From JAABYT01 sp041581935 (GTDB lineage: Bacteria > Pseudomonadota > Gammaproteobacteria > HK1), in NCBI GenBank assembly GCA_041581935.1, contig JBFICP010000207.1:1-5886 (forward strand): a stretch of DNA of 5,886 bases, in the 5' to 3' direction. A model generated the notes under the pieces. It saw only the letters and a program-made list of their open reading frames with translations, had not been told where the DNA came from and made no database searches. The translations under genes and the position numbers were made by a program. Below, piece by piece: positions 1-5,886 of this stretch (within the stretch, counting starts at the first letter, position 1; each line of letters begins with the position of its first letter).

Positions 1-2566
1 CCACGTAGTGGCGATCGACTTCGAAGAAGCGGCGCAGATCCTTTCGTGTATCGCTGCGTCCGTAACCGTCGGTGCCGAGCACGACGTAGCGCCGATCGAT
101 GAACGGCCGGATCTGGTTGGCGAACATGCGCACGTAGTCGCTTGCGGCAATCACCGGGCCTTCGTGCTTACTCAGGCACTGCGCCACATAGCTCTGTCGT
201 GGTTTTTTGTCCGGATGCATCATGTTCCAGCGCTCGGTATCGGTTCCGTCGCGTTGCAGCTCCGTGAACGAGGGCACGCTCCACACGGTGGCCGCTACGC
301 CGAAATCCTCTTCCAGCAGCTCGGCGGCCGCGATAACTTCGCGGAGAATCGTTCCACATCCCATGAGCTGAACGGCATTCTTGTTCTTGCTTCCCTTGCC
401 GCCTTTTGCGCCCTCGCGAAACAGGTACATGCCCTTGAGAATGCCCTCCTCGACGCCGGCCGGCATCGCCGGCTGGTGGTAATTCTCGTTCATCACGGTG
501 ACGTAGTAGAAGATTCCCTCTTGATCTTTATACATGCGGCGCAGTCCGTCGTGAATGATCACCGCGAGCTCGTACGCGAACGTCGGATCGAATGAGATGC
601 AGTTGGGAATGTTCGCCGAAAAAAGGTGGCTGTGCCCGTCGTCGTGCTGGAGCCCCTCGCCGGCGAGCGTCGTGCGACCCGACGTGCCACCGAGCAGAAA
701 TCCCCGCGCCTGAATGTCGCCCGCCGCCCAGGCGAGATCGCCGATTCGCTGGAAGCCGAACATCGAATAGAAGATGTAGAACGGAATCATGGCGATGCCG
801 TGGTTGCTGTACGCGGTTCCCGCGGCAATCCACGATGAGAAGGCGCCGGCCTCGTTGATGCCCTCCTGCAGAATCTGCCCCTTTTTGTCCTCGCGGTAAT
901 ACATGAGCTGATCGGCATCTTCCGGCTCGTACAGCTGCCCCTTGATCGAGTAGATGCCGAGCTGCCTGAACAGTCCCTCCATTCCGAAGGTGCGCGATTC
1001 GTCGGCGACGATGGGAACGATGTGCGGGCCGAGTTTCTTGTCCCTGATGAGTGCGGTAAGTATGCGCACGAACGCCATGGTCGTGGATACCTCGCGATCG
1101 CCGCTGTCCTTTAGCTGGCTCTCGAACGCGGAGAGCTCGGGTATCTCGAGGGGTTCGGCGTGGGTGCGTCGGGCGGGCAGGTAGCCGCCGAGCGCCGCGC
1201 GCCGCTCGTGCATGTACTTGATCTCGGGACTGTCCTCGGCAGGGCGGTAAAACGGGGCATCGGCGATCTCGTCGTCGGAAATGGGAATGTCGAAGCGATC
1301 GCGGAAGGCCTTGAGCGCCTCCTCGCCCATTTTTTTCTGCTGATGGGTGATGTTCTGACCCTCGCCGGCCTCACCCATGCCGTAGCCTTTGACCGTTTTT
1401 GCCAGGATCACGGTTGGCTGCCCGGTGTGGTTGACGGCGGCGTGGTATGCCGCGTACACCTTGTGTGGATCGTGGCCGCCGCGATTCAGCCGCCATACGT
1501 CCTCGTCACTCAGGTTCGAAACCATGTTCTTCAGCTCTGGATACTTGCCGAAGAAATGCTCGCGCACGTACGCGCCGTCCTTGGACTTGAAGTTCTGGTA
1601 CTCGCCGTCGACGCATTCCTCCATGCGCTTGCGCAGCAGTCCCTTGGTATCGCGCTGCAACAACGGATCCCAGTACGAGCCCCATATGACCTTGATGACG
1701 TTCCAGCCGGCCCCCCGAAAGGCCGCTTCCAGCTCCTGGATGATCTTGCCGTTGCCACGTACCGGTCCGTCGAGTCGCTGCAGATTGCAGTTGATGACGA
1801 AGATGAGATTGTCGAGCTCTTCGCGTGATGCGAGCGTCAACGCGCCCATGGACTCCGGCTCATCCATCTCCCCGTCACCCATGAAGGCCCAGACCTTGCG
1901 GTTATCGGCGTTGATGATGCCGCGGTTGTGCAGATACTTCATGAAGCGCGCCTGATAGATGCCCATGATCGGGCCGAGGCCCATGGACACGGTGGGGAAC
2001 TGCCAGAAATCGTGCATCAGCCACGGATGCGGATATGACGAGAGGCCTCCGCCGTCGACCTCTTGGCGGAACTTGTGCAGTTGCGCCTCGCTCAACCGTC
2101 CTTCGAGAAATGCGCGTGCGTAGATTCCCGGTGCCGAGTGACCCTGGATGAGCACCAGATCGCCGCCGTGATTCTCGTTCGGTGCGTGCCAGAAGTGATT
2201 GAAGCCAACGTCATAGAGCGTCGCGGAGGAGGCGAAGCTCGCGATATGCCCACCGAGCTCCGAGGTGATGCGGTTGGCTTGCACCACCATTGCCAGCGCG
2301 TTCCAGCGAATCAGCGAACGGATGCGCCATTCCATGGCCGGATCGCCCGGCGTGTGCACCTCGCCGGTTGAGGGGATGGTGTTCAGATAGGCCGTGTTGG
2401 CCGAGTAGGGGAGATAGGCACCGGAGCGGCGGGCCTCCTCTATCAGAGTCTCTAATAGATAATGTGCGCGGTCGACACCGTCACGCTCGAGAACCGAGTG
2501 CAGGGACTCGATCCACTCATCGGTTTCCTGCTGGTCGATATCGATTACGTTGGGATTCGCGGCCAT
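1..2566 (-). CDS. aceE: Pyruvate dehydrogenase E1 component, homodimeric type (C-terminus cut by window edge)
   Basis: This is the thiamine-diphosphate E1 subunit of the cytoplasmic pyruvate dehydrogenase complex. It decarboxylates pyruvate and reductively acetylates the lipoyl group of E2. The frame stays open for 855 codons from ATG 2566-2564 to the left edge; E. coli AceE has about 887 residues, so roughly 40 are missing. Family landmarks fall within one residue of their E. coli positions: GGH with His107, the diphosphate motif GDGEMDEPES at 230-239 with Asp231, NCN at 259-261, NITHQ with His408 in the active-site loop, ADESRTFGME at 521-530, EGIN followed by catalytic Glu572, and LQHDDGHSH with His641. 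The frame ends in LGTDGYGRSD (830-839), typical of the C-terminal domain. The N-terminal segment (1-55) resembles the E2-contacting part of the family. A Lys/Gly-rich loop near 719-731 is about six residues longer than in E. coli. The start is chosen by N-terminal length match; an in-frame TTG 27 bp upstream is possible. aceF would be expected beyond the left edge, but that is inference. Confidence 0.98.
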   Translation of the reverse strand, partial: MAANPNVIDIDQQETDEWIESLHSVLERDGVDRAHYLLETLIEEARRSGAYLPYSANTAYLNTIPSTGEVHTPGDPAMEWRIRSLIRWNALAMVVQANRITSELGGHIASFASSATLYDVGFNHFWHAPNENHGGDLVLIQGHSAPGIYARAFLEGRLSEAQLHKFRQEVDGGGLSSYPHPWLMHDFWQFPTVSMGLGPIMGIYQARFMKYLHNRGIINADNRKVWAFMGDGEMDEPESMGALTLASREELDNLIFVINCNLQRLDGPVRGNGKIIQELEAAFRGAGWNVIKVIWGSYWDPLLQRDTKGLLRKRMEECVDGEYQNFKSKDGAYVREHFFGKYPELKNMVSNLSDEDVWRLNRGGHDPHKVYAAYHAAVNHTGQPTVILAKTVKGYGMGEAGEGQNITHQQKKMGEEALKAFRDRFDIPISDDEIADAPFYRPAEDSPEIKYMHERRAALGGYLPARRTHAEPLEIPELSAFESQLKDSGDREVSTTMAFVRILTALIRDKKLGPHIVPIVADESRTFGMEGLFRQLGIYSIKGQLYEPEDADQLMYYREDKKGQILQEGINEAGAFSSWIAAGTAYSNHGIAMIPFYIFYSMFGFQRIGDLAWAAGDIQARGFLLGGTSGRTTLAGEGLQHDDGHSHLFSANIPNCISFDPTFAYELAVIIHDGLRRMYKDQEGIFYYVTVMNENYHQPAMPAGVEEGILKGMYLFREGAKGGKGSKNKNAVQLMGCGTILREVIAAAELLEEDFGVAATVWSVPSFTELQRDGTDTERWNMMHPDKKPRQSYVAQCLSKHEGPVIAASDYVRMFANQIRPFIDRRYVVLGTDGYGRSDTRKDLRRFFEVDRHYV

Positions 2567-2590
2567 GAGTGTGCCCCCGGTGAGTTCAAG

Positions 2591-2607
2591 CAATCTTTTT
2601 TCTCCCC
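2591..2607 (-). promoter_or_regulatory. Strong Shine-Dalgarno-like site with alternative TTG start for aceE
   Basis: On the minus strand, GGGGAG (2607 to 2602) lies 8 nt before a TTG (2593-2591) that is in frame with the annotated aceE ATG. Using it would add nine residues, LLELTGGTL. The annotated ATG at 2566 has only a run of five G (2578 to 2574) 7 nt upstream, which could pair with the 16S tail through a G-U wobble. Protein length against E. coli favours the ATG. The site could still be the real start, or a ribosome standby site. An in-frame TGA at 2617-2615 sets the upstream limit. Confidence 0.3.
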
Positions 2608-2709
2608 TCGCGGTTCAGCATATTACCGCAATTGGGCTATGCGTAGGATAACGGCCTCGATTAGAGTCGCTTGCGGGCACGGAGCACCCTCGATACCGTA
2701 CACCCTCAC

Positions 2710-2752
2710 TGCCTGCCAAAGCTCCCAGGGGTTCCCGGCGGCGAAGCAGGCA
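2710..2752 (+). repeat. Inverted repeat (possible hairpin) in the pyrC leader
   Basis: TGCCTGC (2710-2716) and GCAGGCA (2746-2752) are perfect 7-bp inverted arms around a 29-nt loop. The right arm ends 16 nt before the pyrC ATG. In enteric bacteria a leader hairpin controls pyrC translation through pyrimidine-sensitive choice of transcription start. Here the arms lie upstream of the only weak Shine-Dalgarno candidate (GGA, 2760-2762), so the same mechanism is not shown. A 7-bp match with this loop could arise by chance in GC-rich DNA. Confidence 0.25.
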
Positions 2753-2768
2753 AATTTTCGGATGCGGT

Positions 2769-3806
2769 ATGCAGCGACTGAACATCATCCAACCCGACGA
2801 CTGGCACGTGCATTTTCGTGACGGCGACTTGCTCGCGGGCGTGGTTCCCGACACGGCGCGATGCTTCGCGCGCGCCATCGCCATGCCCAATCTTGCGCCG
2901 CCCGTCGCCACCACCGGCCAGGCGCTCGCTTACCGTGATCGCATTCAGGCCGCGGTGTCGCCGGAGAGCGGATTCGAAGCGTTGATGACCCTGTACCTCA
3001 CCGACGATACGAGCGCCGATGAAATTTTACGTGCGAAGCAAAGCGGCCGGGTCTACGCGGTGAAGCTTTACCCGGCCGGTGCCACGACAAACTCGGCCGA
3101 TGGCGTAACCGATTTGCGACGTACCTACGCAGCGCTCGCGGCGATGCAGGAATCCGGGCTGCCGTTGCTGGTGCACGGCGAGGTCGTCGATGAGTCGGTC
3201 GATGTGTTCGATCGTGAACGGGTTTTCATCGAGAGGGTGCTCGATCCGCTGCTCGAGCGCTTTCCGGAGCTGCGCGTCGTCTTCGAGCACGTGACGACGA
3301 GCGAGGCGGTCGATTTTGTTCGTGATGGCCCCGAGAACCTGGCGGCAACCATCACCGCCCATCATCTGCTGCTGAACCGCAACGCGCTGTTCGCCGGTGG
3401 ACTGCGGCCACATCGTTATTGTTTGCCCGTGCTGAAGCGCGAACACCACCGCCTGGCCCTGGTCGAAGCGGCCACCGCCGGCGGCAGCCGGTTTTTTCTC
3501 GGCACCGACTCGGCCCCGCACGCGCGCTCGCGCAAGGAATCGGCCTGCGGCTGCGCGGGCATCTACACGGCGCACGCCGCCATCGAGCTCTATGCGCAGG
3601 CGTTCGAGTCGGCCGGGCGTCTCGAGAACCTGGAGCGCTTCGCATCGTTGAACGGCGCGGCGTTTTACGGATTGCCGGTCAACGCTTCGCGTATCACTCT
3701 CGAGAAGAAGAGCTGGGAAGTGCCCCGGGAGCTGCACTACGCCGGGGCCGCGATCGTCCCCTATGCGGCCGGTGAGCAGCTTGGCTGGAAGCTCGTCGAA
3801 CCATGA
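2769..3806 (+). CDS. pyrC: Dihydroorotase, class II (PyrC type)
   Basis: This cytoplasmic zinc enzyme closes N-carbamoyl-L-aspartate to L-dihydroorotate, the third step of de novo pyrimidine synthesis. It has 345 residues against 348 in E. coli, and the key residues sit at a constant offset of about -3. These are the HxH metal motif at His13 and His15 with substrate-binding Arg17, Asn41 in MPNLAPP, Lys99 in VKLYP (the lysine carbamylated to bridge the two metals), His136 in VHGEV, His174 in FEHVT, and Asp247 and His251 in GTDSAPHA. The substrate loop ATTN (105-108) and the CGCAG segment after the last metal ligand region are also present. ATG 2769 gives the expected N-terminus just before the PDDWH motif. 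Its Shine-Dalgarno is weak (GGA at 2760-2762). The stop codon overlaps the start of rnt. All catalytic residues are present, so the enzyme should be active. Confidence 0.98.
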   Translation: MQRLNIIQPDDWHVHFRDGDLLAGVVPDTARCFARAIAMPNLAPPVATTGQALAYRDRIQAAVSPESGFEALMTLYLTDDTSADEILRAKQSGRVYAVKLYPAGATTNSADGVTDLRRTYAALAAMQESGLPLLVHGEVVDESVDVFDRERVFIERVLDPLLERFPELRVVFEHVTTSEAVDFVRDGPENLAATITAHHLLLNRNALFAGGLRPHRYCLPVLKREHHRLALVEAATAGGSRFFLGTDSAPHARSRKESACGCAGIYTAHAAIELYAQAFESAGRLENLERFASLNGAAFYGLPVNASRITLEKKSWEVPRELHYAGAAIVPYAAGEQLGWKLVEP

Positions 3807-4432
3807 GCGATGTATCGACCGCATCGCCGCTTGCGGCGCGGTTCCGCGGTTTTCTACCGGTGGTCGTCGACGTCGAGACCGGGGGATTCAATGCGCAGAG
3901 CGATGCGCTGCTCGAGATTGCCGCGGTGCTCCTCGACGTCGACGCCGACGGCGTCTGGCATCTCGGCGAAACTCACGCGTGCCACGTACAGCCGTTTCCC
4001 GGCGCGAATCTGGAGCCCTCGGCGCTGGAGTTCAATCGCATCGATCCGGATCATCCACTGCGATTCGCGGTGCCGGAGCGCGAGGCGCTCGCGACCATTT
4101 TCCATCCCATACGCAAAGCGGTGAAAGCAGCCGGCTGCACGCGCGCGGTGCTGGTCGGACACAATCCGTCGTTCGACCTGGGTTTCGTGAACGCGGCCGT
4201 CGAGCGCACGAATTACAAACGCAACCCCTTCCACCCGTTCTCGACCTTCGACACCGCCACCCTCGGCGGTCTCGCCTACGGTCAGACTGTGTTATCGCGT
4301 GCCGTGGAGGCAGCCGGAATCGAGTGGGATGGTCGCGATGCCCACTCCGCGGTCTACGATGCCGAGAAGACGGCCGAGCTTTTTTGCGCCATCGTCAACC
4401 GCTGGACCGAGCTCAATGGCGGCAACCCGTGA
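3803..4432 (+). CDS. rnt: Ribonuclease T (DEDDh 3'-5' exoribonuclease)
   Basis: RNase T trims 3' ends of tRNA (including CCA turnover), 5S and 23S rRNA and other stable RNAs, working as a homodimer. The 209-residue product has its DEDDh catalytic set at the same numbers as the E. coli enzyme: Asp23 and Glu25 in VDVETGGFN, Asp125 in HNPSFD, and His181 and Asp186 in HSAVYD. The basic residues used for RNA binding in E. coli also align (Arg13, Arg15, Lys108, Arg114, Lys139), as do the four pocket phenylalanines (Phe29, Phe77, Phe124, Phe146). Position 73, Glu in E. coli, is Ser here. The C-terminus is about six residues shorter than in E. coli. The ATG overlaps the pyrC TGA (ATGA), and only a weak GGA lies 13 nt upstream, which suggests translational coupling to pyrC. 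Related DEDDh exonucleases (DnaQ, Orn) are excluded by this full residue match. Confidence 0.97.
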   Translation: MSDVSTASPLAARFRGFLPVVVDVETGGFNAQSDALLEIAAVLLDVDADGVWHLGETHACHVQPFPGANLEPSALEFNRIDPDHPLRFAVPEREALATIFHPIRKAVKAAGCTRAVLVGHNPSFDLGFVNAAVERTNYKRNPFHPFSTFDTATLGGLAYGQTVLSRAVEAAGIEWDGRDAHSAVYDAEKTAELFCAIVNRWTELNGGNP

Positions 4433-4576
4433 AACGGCTCGCGCGGACCGTTCGCCGAGACGAAAATTTGAAAGTGTCTGTAGAAGCGAGCGTGCCGGCG
4501 AACAAGGTGTCATACGGGGCAGCGAAGGGCTCGTGCGCACGCACGCTACTATTTGAGAATGTGCGATACTCATTAA
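4433..4576 (+). promoter_or_regulatory. rnt-lipA intergenic region, probable site of the lipA promoter
   Basis: This 144-bp gap is long enough to suggest that lipA has its own promoter. The only notable element is GATACT (4565-4570), a 4/6 match to a -10 box. It lies so that transcription could begin at or next to the lipA ATG (4577). No -35 box is visible 16-18 bp upstream. I found no terminator after rnt: short complementary stretches exist near 4436-4460 but no stable stem with a T run. A perfect 10-bp palindrome, CGTGCGCACG (4532-4541), could be an operator or chance. No convincing gene is present. Confidence 0.35.
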
Positions 4577-5539
4577 ATGCCTGACGTCGAACCACCGAGC
4601 AAGCCCGACCGGGCTCAGCGCGGCGCCGCGAAAACGGCGCGTAATCCCGTGAAGATCATCCCGGTGGAGGGGCCGTTGCCGCGCAAGCCCGCCTGGATTC
4701 GGGTCAAAGCGCCGCTCGGGCCCGGCGTTCGCCGCATCAAGAATCTCCTTCGCGAGCAGCGGCTGCACACGGTCTGCGAGGAAGCCTCATGCCCCAATCT
4801 GGCCGAGTGCTTCAACCACGGAACGGCGACCTTCATGATCATGGGCGATCTGTGTACGCGCCGCTGTCCGTTCTGCGACGTGGCCCACGGCCGTCCGAAA
4901 CCGCTCGACGTCGAAGAGCCGGAGCATCTTGCCGAAGCCGTCGCAGTCATGGCGCTCAAGTACGTGGTGATCACGTCGGTGGATCGCGACGACCTGCGCG
5001 ACGGCGGTGCCGGTCATTTCGCCGCCTGCGTGTCGCGACTGCGGCAACGTTGTCCTGAGACCCGTATTGAGATTCTGGTGCCCGATTTTCGCGGCCGCTT
5101 GGATCGCGCCCTGGCGGCGCTCGCCGAGGCGCCTCCCGATGTGCTCAATCACAATCTGGAAACGGTGCCACGGCTGTATCGCATGGCGCGCCCGGGCGCC
5201 GACTACCAGTGGTCGCTCGAACTTCTGCGCCAGTTCAAGCAGAGGCACCTGCAAATTCCGACCAAATCGGGATTGATGCTCGGACTCGGTGAGGAACGCC
5301 ATGAGGTCGAGGAGGTGCTACGCGATCTGCGCGCGCACGATTGCGATATGTTGACGCTGGGGCAGTACCTGCAGCCGAGCCGCCATCATCTACCGGTGGC
5401 CCGTTATTGGGAACCCGCCGAGTTCGATGCTCTCGGTGAGTACGCCCGTGCCCTCGGGTTCTCGAGCGTCGCGAGCGGTCCCCTGGTGCGCTCTTCCTAC
5501 CATGCCGATCTTCAGGCCGCCGGCGGTTCGGTGACCTGA
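4577..5539 (+). CDS. lipA: Lipoyl synthase (radical SAM)
   Basis: LipA inserts two sulfur atoms at C6 and C8 of octanoyl groups already attached to E2 or GcvH lipoyl domains, completing protein-bound lipoate. The 320-residue product (E. coli 321) has both iron-sulfur motifs. The auxiliary cluster that donates sulfur uses Cys67, Cys72 and Cys78 in CEEASCPNLAEC; the radical SAM cluster uses Cys93, Cys97 and Cys100 in CTRRCPFC. The C-terminal RSSYHA motif (305-310) supplies the conserved serine ligand of the auxiliary cluster. VITSVDRDDLRDGGA, LVPDFRGR and LGQYLQPSRHHLPV are all family hallmarks. The start is well fixed: an in-frame TAA (4574-4576) directly precedes the ATG, and the N-terminal length matches E. 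coli. No Shine-Dalgarno is visible. The usual neighbour lipB is absent from the window. The product serves the pyruvate dehydrogenase complex whose E1 gene lies divergently at 1-2566. Confidence 0.98.
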   Translation: MPDVEPPSKPDRAQRGAAKTARNPVKIIPVEGPLPRKPAWIRVKAPLGPGVRRIKNLLREQRLHTVCEEASCPNLAECFNHGTATFMIMGDLCTRRCPFCDVAHGRPKPLDVEEPEHLAEAVAVMALKYVVITSVDRDDLRDGGAGHFAACVSRLRQRCPETRIEILVPDFRGRLDRALAALAEAPPDVLNHNLETVPRLYRMARPGADYQWSLELLRQFKQRHLQIPTKSGLMLGLGEERHEVEEVLRDLRAHDCDMLTLGQYLQPSRHHLPVARYWEPAEFDALGEYARALGFSSVASGPLVRSSYHADLQAAGGSVT

Positions 5540-5555
5540 GTCGGAATGGCCTGAG

Positions 5556-5611
5556 CCCGGGTGGGAATACTGCTGACAAAAATCGCCGCCGCACTGATTC
5601 TTCCACCCGGG
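5556..5611 (+). repeat. Near-perfect inverted repeat covering the start of the DUF218 gene
   Basis: The left arm CCCGGGTGGGAA (5556-5567) pairs with the right arm TTCCACCCGGG (5601-5611): nine G/C-rich pairs, one bulged G (5565), then two A-T pairs, around a 33-nt loop. The GTG start (5561-5563) lies inside the left arm and the right arm lies within the coding sequence. In mRNA this could hide the start codon. No T run follows the right arm, so it does not look like a rho-independent terminator of lipA. Confidence 0.5.
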
Positions 5612-5886
5612 GGCAACGTGGTGCTGGGTGTTGCCGGACTCGCGCTGTGGCGACGCGCGAGGCTGGTCGCGTTGTCGCTGCTGATTGTGTCATTCCTTAC
5701 TCTCTACGTTTTCAGCATGCCCAGGGTGAGCGATGCGCTGTTCGAAGCGGTCGAGGCCTATCCCTCGCGGCTTCCCGGGGCGGCGCTGGCGGCGGAAGTA
5801 GGCGCCATCGTGGTGCTCGCCGGTGGCCGCAATAACAACGCGCCGGAGTACGGCGGCGAAACCGTCGCCCATCCGTCACTGGTGCG
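5561..5886 (+). CDS. YdcF/ElyC/SanA-type DUF218 membrane protein (5' part only)
   Basis: Only the first 108 codons are in the window; the frame runs off the right edge. The N-terminus shows two probable membrane segments, about residues 5-28 (containing LPPGG) and 35-53, then a soluble part starting with AIVVLAGGR (82-90) and APEYGGETV (94-102). That order is typical of YdcF/ElyC-like DUF218 proteins, an envelope family linked in E. coli to cell-wall and surface-polysaccharide homeostasis; the biochemical role is unsettled. GTG 5561 is the likely start because an in-frame TGA (5552-5554) closes the frame upstream and the first membrane segment begins right after it. A GTG at 5618 would lose that segment. 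The gene follows lipA by 21 bp and may be cotranscribed. GGAA at 5543-5546 is far for a ribosome site, and the start lies in an inverted repeat, so translation may be weak or controlled. Confidence 0.8.
   Translation, partial: MGILLTKIAAALILPPGGNVVLGVAGLALWRRARLVALSLLIVSFLTLYVFSMPRVSDALFEAVEAYPSRLPGAALAAEVGAIVVLAGGRNNNAPEYGGETVAHPSLV

Larger units (their letters stand above)
2567..2768. promoter_or_regulatory. Divergent intergenic region between aceE and pyrC
   Basis: These 202 bp separate two divergent genes, so both promoters should lie here. I see no consensus sigma-70 promoter. The best minus-strand candidate is TAATAT (2625 to 2620), a 4/6 match to a -10 box that would leave a leader of about 46 nt for aceE, but no -35 is visible at the right distance. 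On the plus strand, TTGCGG (2671-2676) followed 15 bp later by GATACC (2692-2697) is a poor candidate for pyrC. I see no copy of the enterobacterial PdhR operator. No convincing small ORF is present. Promoter activity is inferred from gene orientation, not from clear boxes. Confidence 0.4.

Noticed and set aside
8..595. A 195-codon plus-strand ORF opposite aceE
   Set aside because: It lies antisense to fully conserved AceE coding sequence. High GC and aceE codon choice leave the opposite strand free of stops, and its translation resembles no family I know.
1160..1828. A 222-codon plus-strand ORF opposite aceE
   Set aside because: It uses the same antisense register as the previous case and covers the conserved GDGEMD and NCN regions on the other strand. 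It has no ribosome site and no recognisable domain.
3027..3824. A 265-codon minus-strand ORF opposite pyrC
   Set aside because: It is antisense to PyrC, whose full catalytic set is intact, and shows no protein features of its own.
4433..4470. Possible terminator after rnt
   Set aside because: Only 4-bp complementary arms were found and there is no T run. It does not meet the pattern of a rho-independent terminator.
4532..4541. Perfect 10-bp palindrome CGTGCGCACG upstream of lipA
   Set aside because: It is too short and too GC-rich to call an operator from one copy, and no second copy was seen in the window.
3763..4584. A 273-codon plus-strand ORF overlapping the pyrC end, all of rnt and the lipA start
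   Set aside because: It is an out-of-frame shadow of rnt, very rich in Arg as expected for a shifted frame of GC-rich DNA. rnt is certain from its residue match.
1..5886. A hidden novel system (defence island, phage, mobile element, CRISPR or RNA gene)
   Set aside because: Nearly all bases belong to five recognised conserved genes. The gaps are short (202, 144 and 21 bp) and contain no spaced repeats, tRNA-like folds, transposase fragments or insertion-sequence ends.

Overview
The window holds ordinary housekeeping genes of a GC-rich gammaproteobacterium. The taxon call rests on four points: a true RNase T, which is essentially confined to Gammaproteobacteria; a homodimeric-type pyruvate dehydrogenase E1 (AceE); a class II, Escherichia/Pseudomonas-like PyrC; and a LipA that can be followed along the E. 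coli protein almost residue for residue. GC is roughly 60% by eye. I cannot name the genus. The pyrC-rnt pairing is, from memory, also found in Pseudomonas, but the rest of the layout does not point to one known genus.

Layout: aceE lies on the minus strand from 2566 down to the left edge and is cut off at its C-terminus, with about 40 residues missing. A 202-bp divergent intergenic region (2567-2768) separates it from a plus-strand series. That series is pyrC (2769-3806), rnt (3803-4432, start overlapping the pyrC stop by 4 bp), a 144-bp gap, lipA (4577-5539), and the 5' part of a membrane-anchored YdcF/ElyC-type (DUF218) gene (5561 to the right edge). All five reading frames are intact over the part seen. 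I read aceE codon by codon from 2566 to 2 and found no frameshift or internal stop.

Function: aceE and lipA are linked by pathway. AceE decarboxylates pyruvate and reductively acetylates the lipoyl group on E2, and LipA inserts the sulfur atoms that make that lipoyl group. pyrC (de novo pyrimidine synthesis) and rnt (3' maturation of tRNA and other stable RNA) are translationally coupled but have no obvious shared pathway. The last gene probably acts in the envelope.

I see no mobile element, CRISPR array, RNA gene, phage remnant or defence system, and no evidence of a new biological system. The points worth a second look are small: an 11-bp inverted repeat that includes the GTG start of the last gene, a lipA start with no Shine-Dalgarno directly after an in-frame stop, a possible upstream TTG start for aceE, a hairpin in the pyrC leader, and a substitution in the RNase T substrate pocket.
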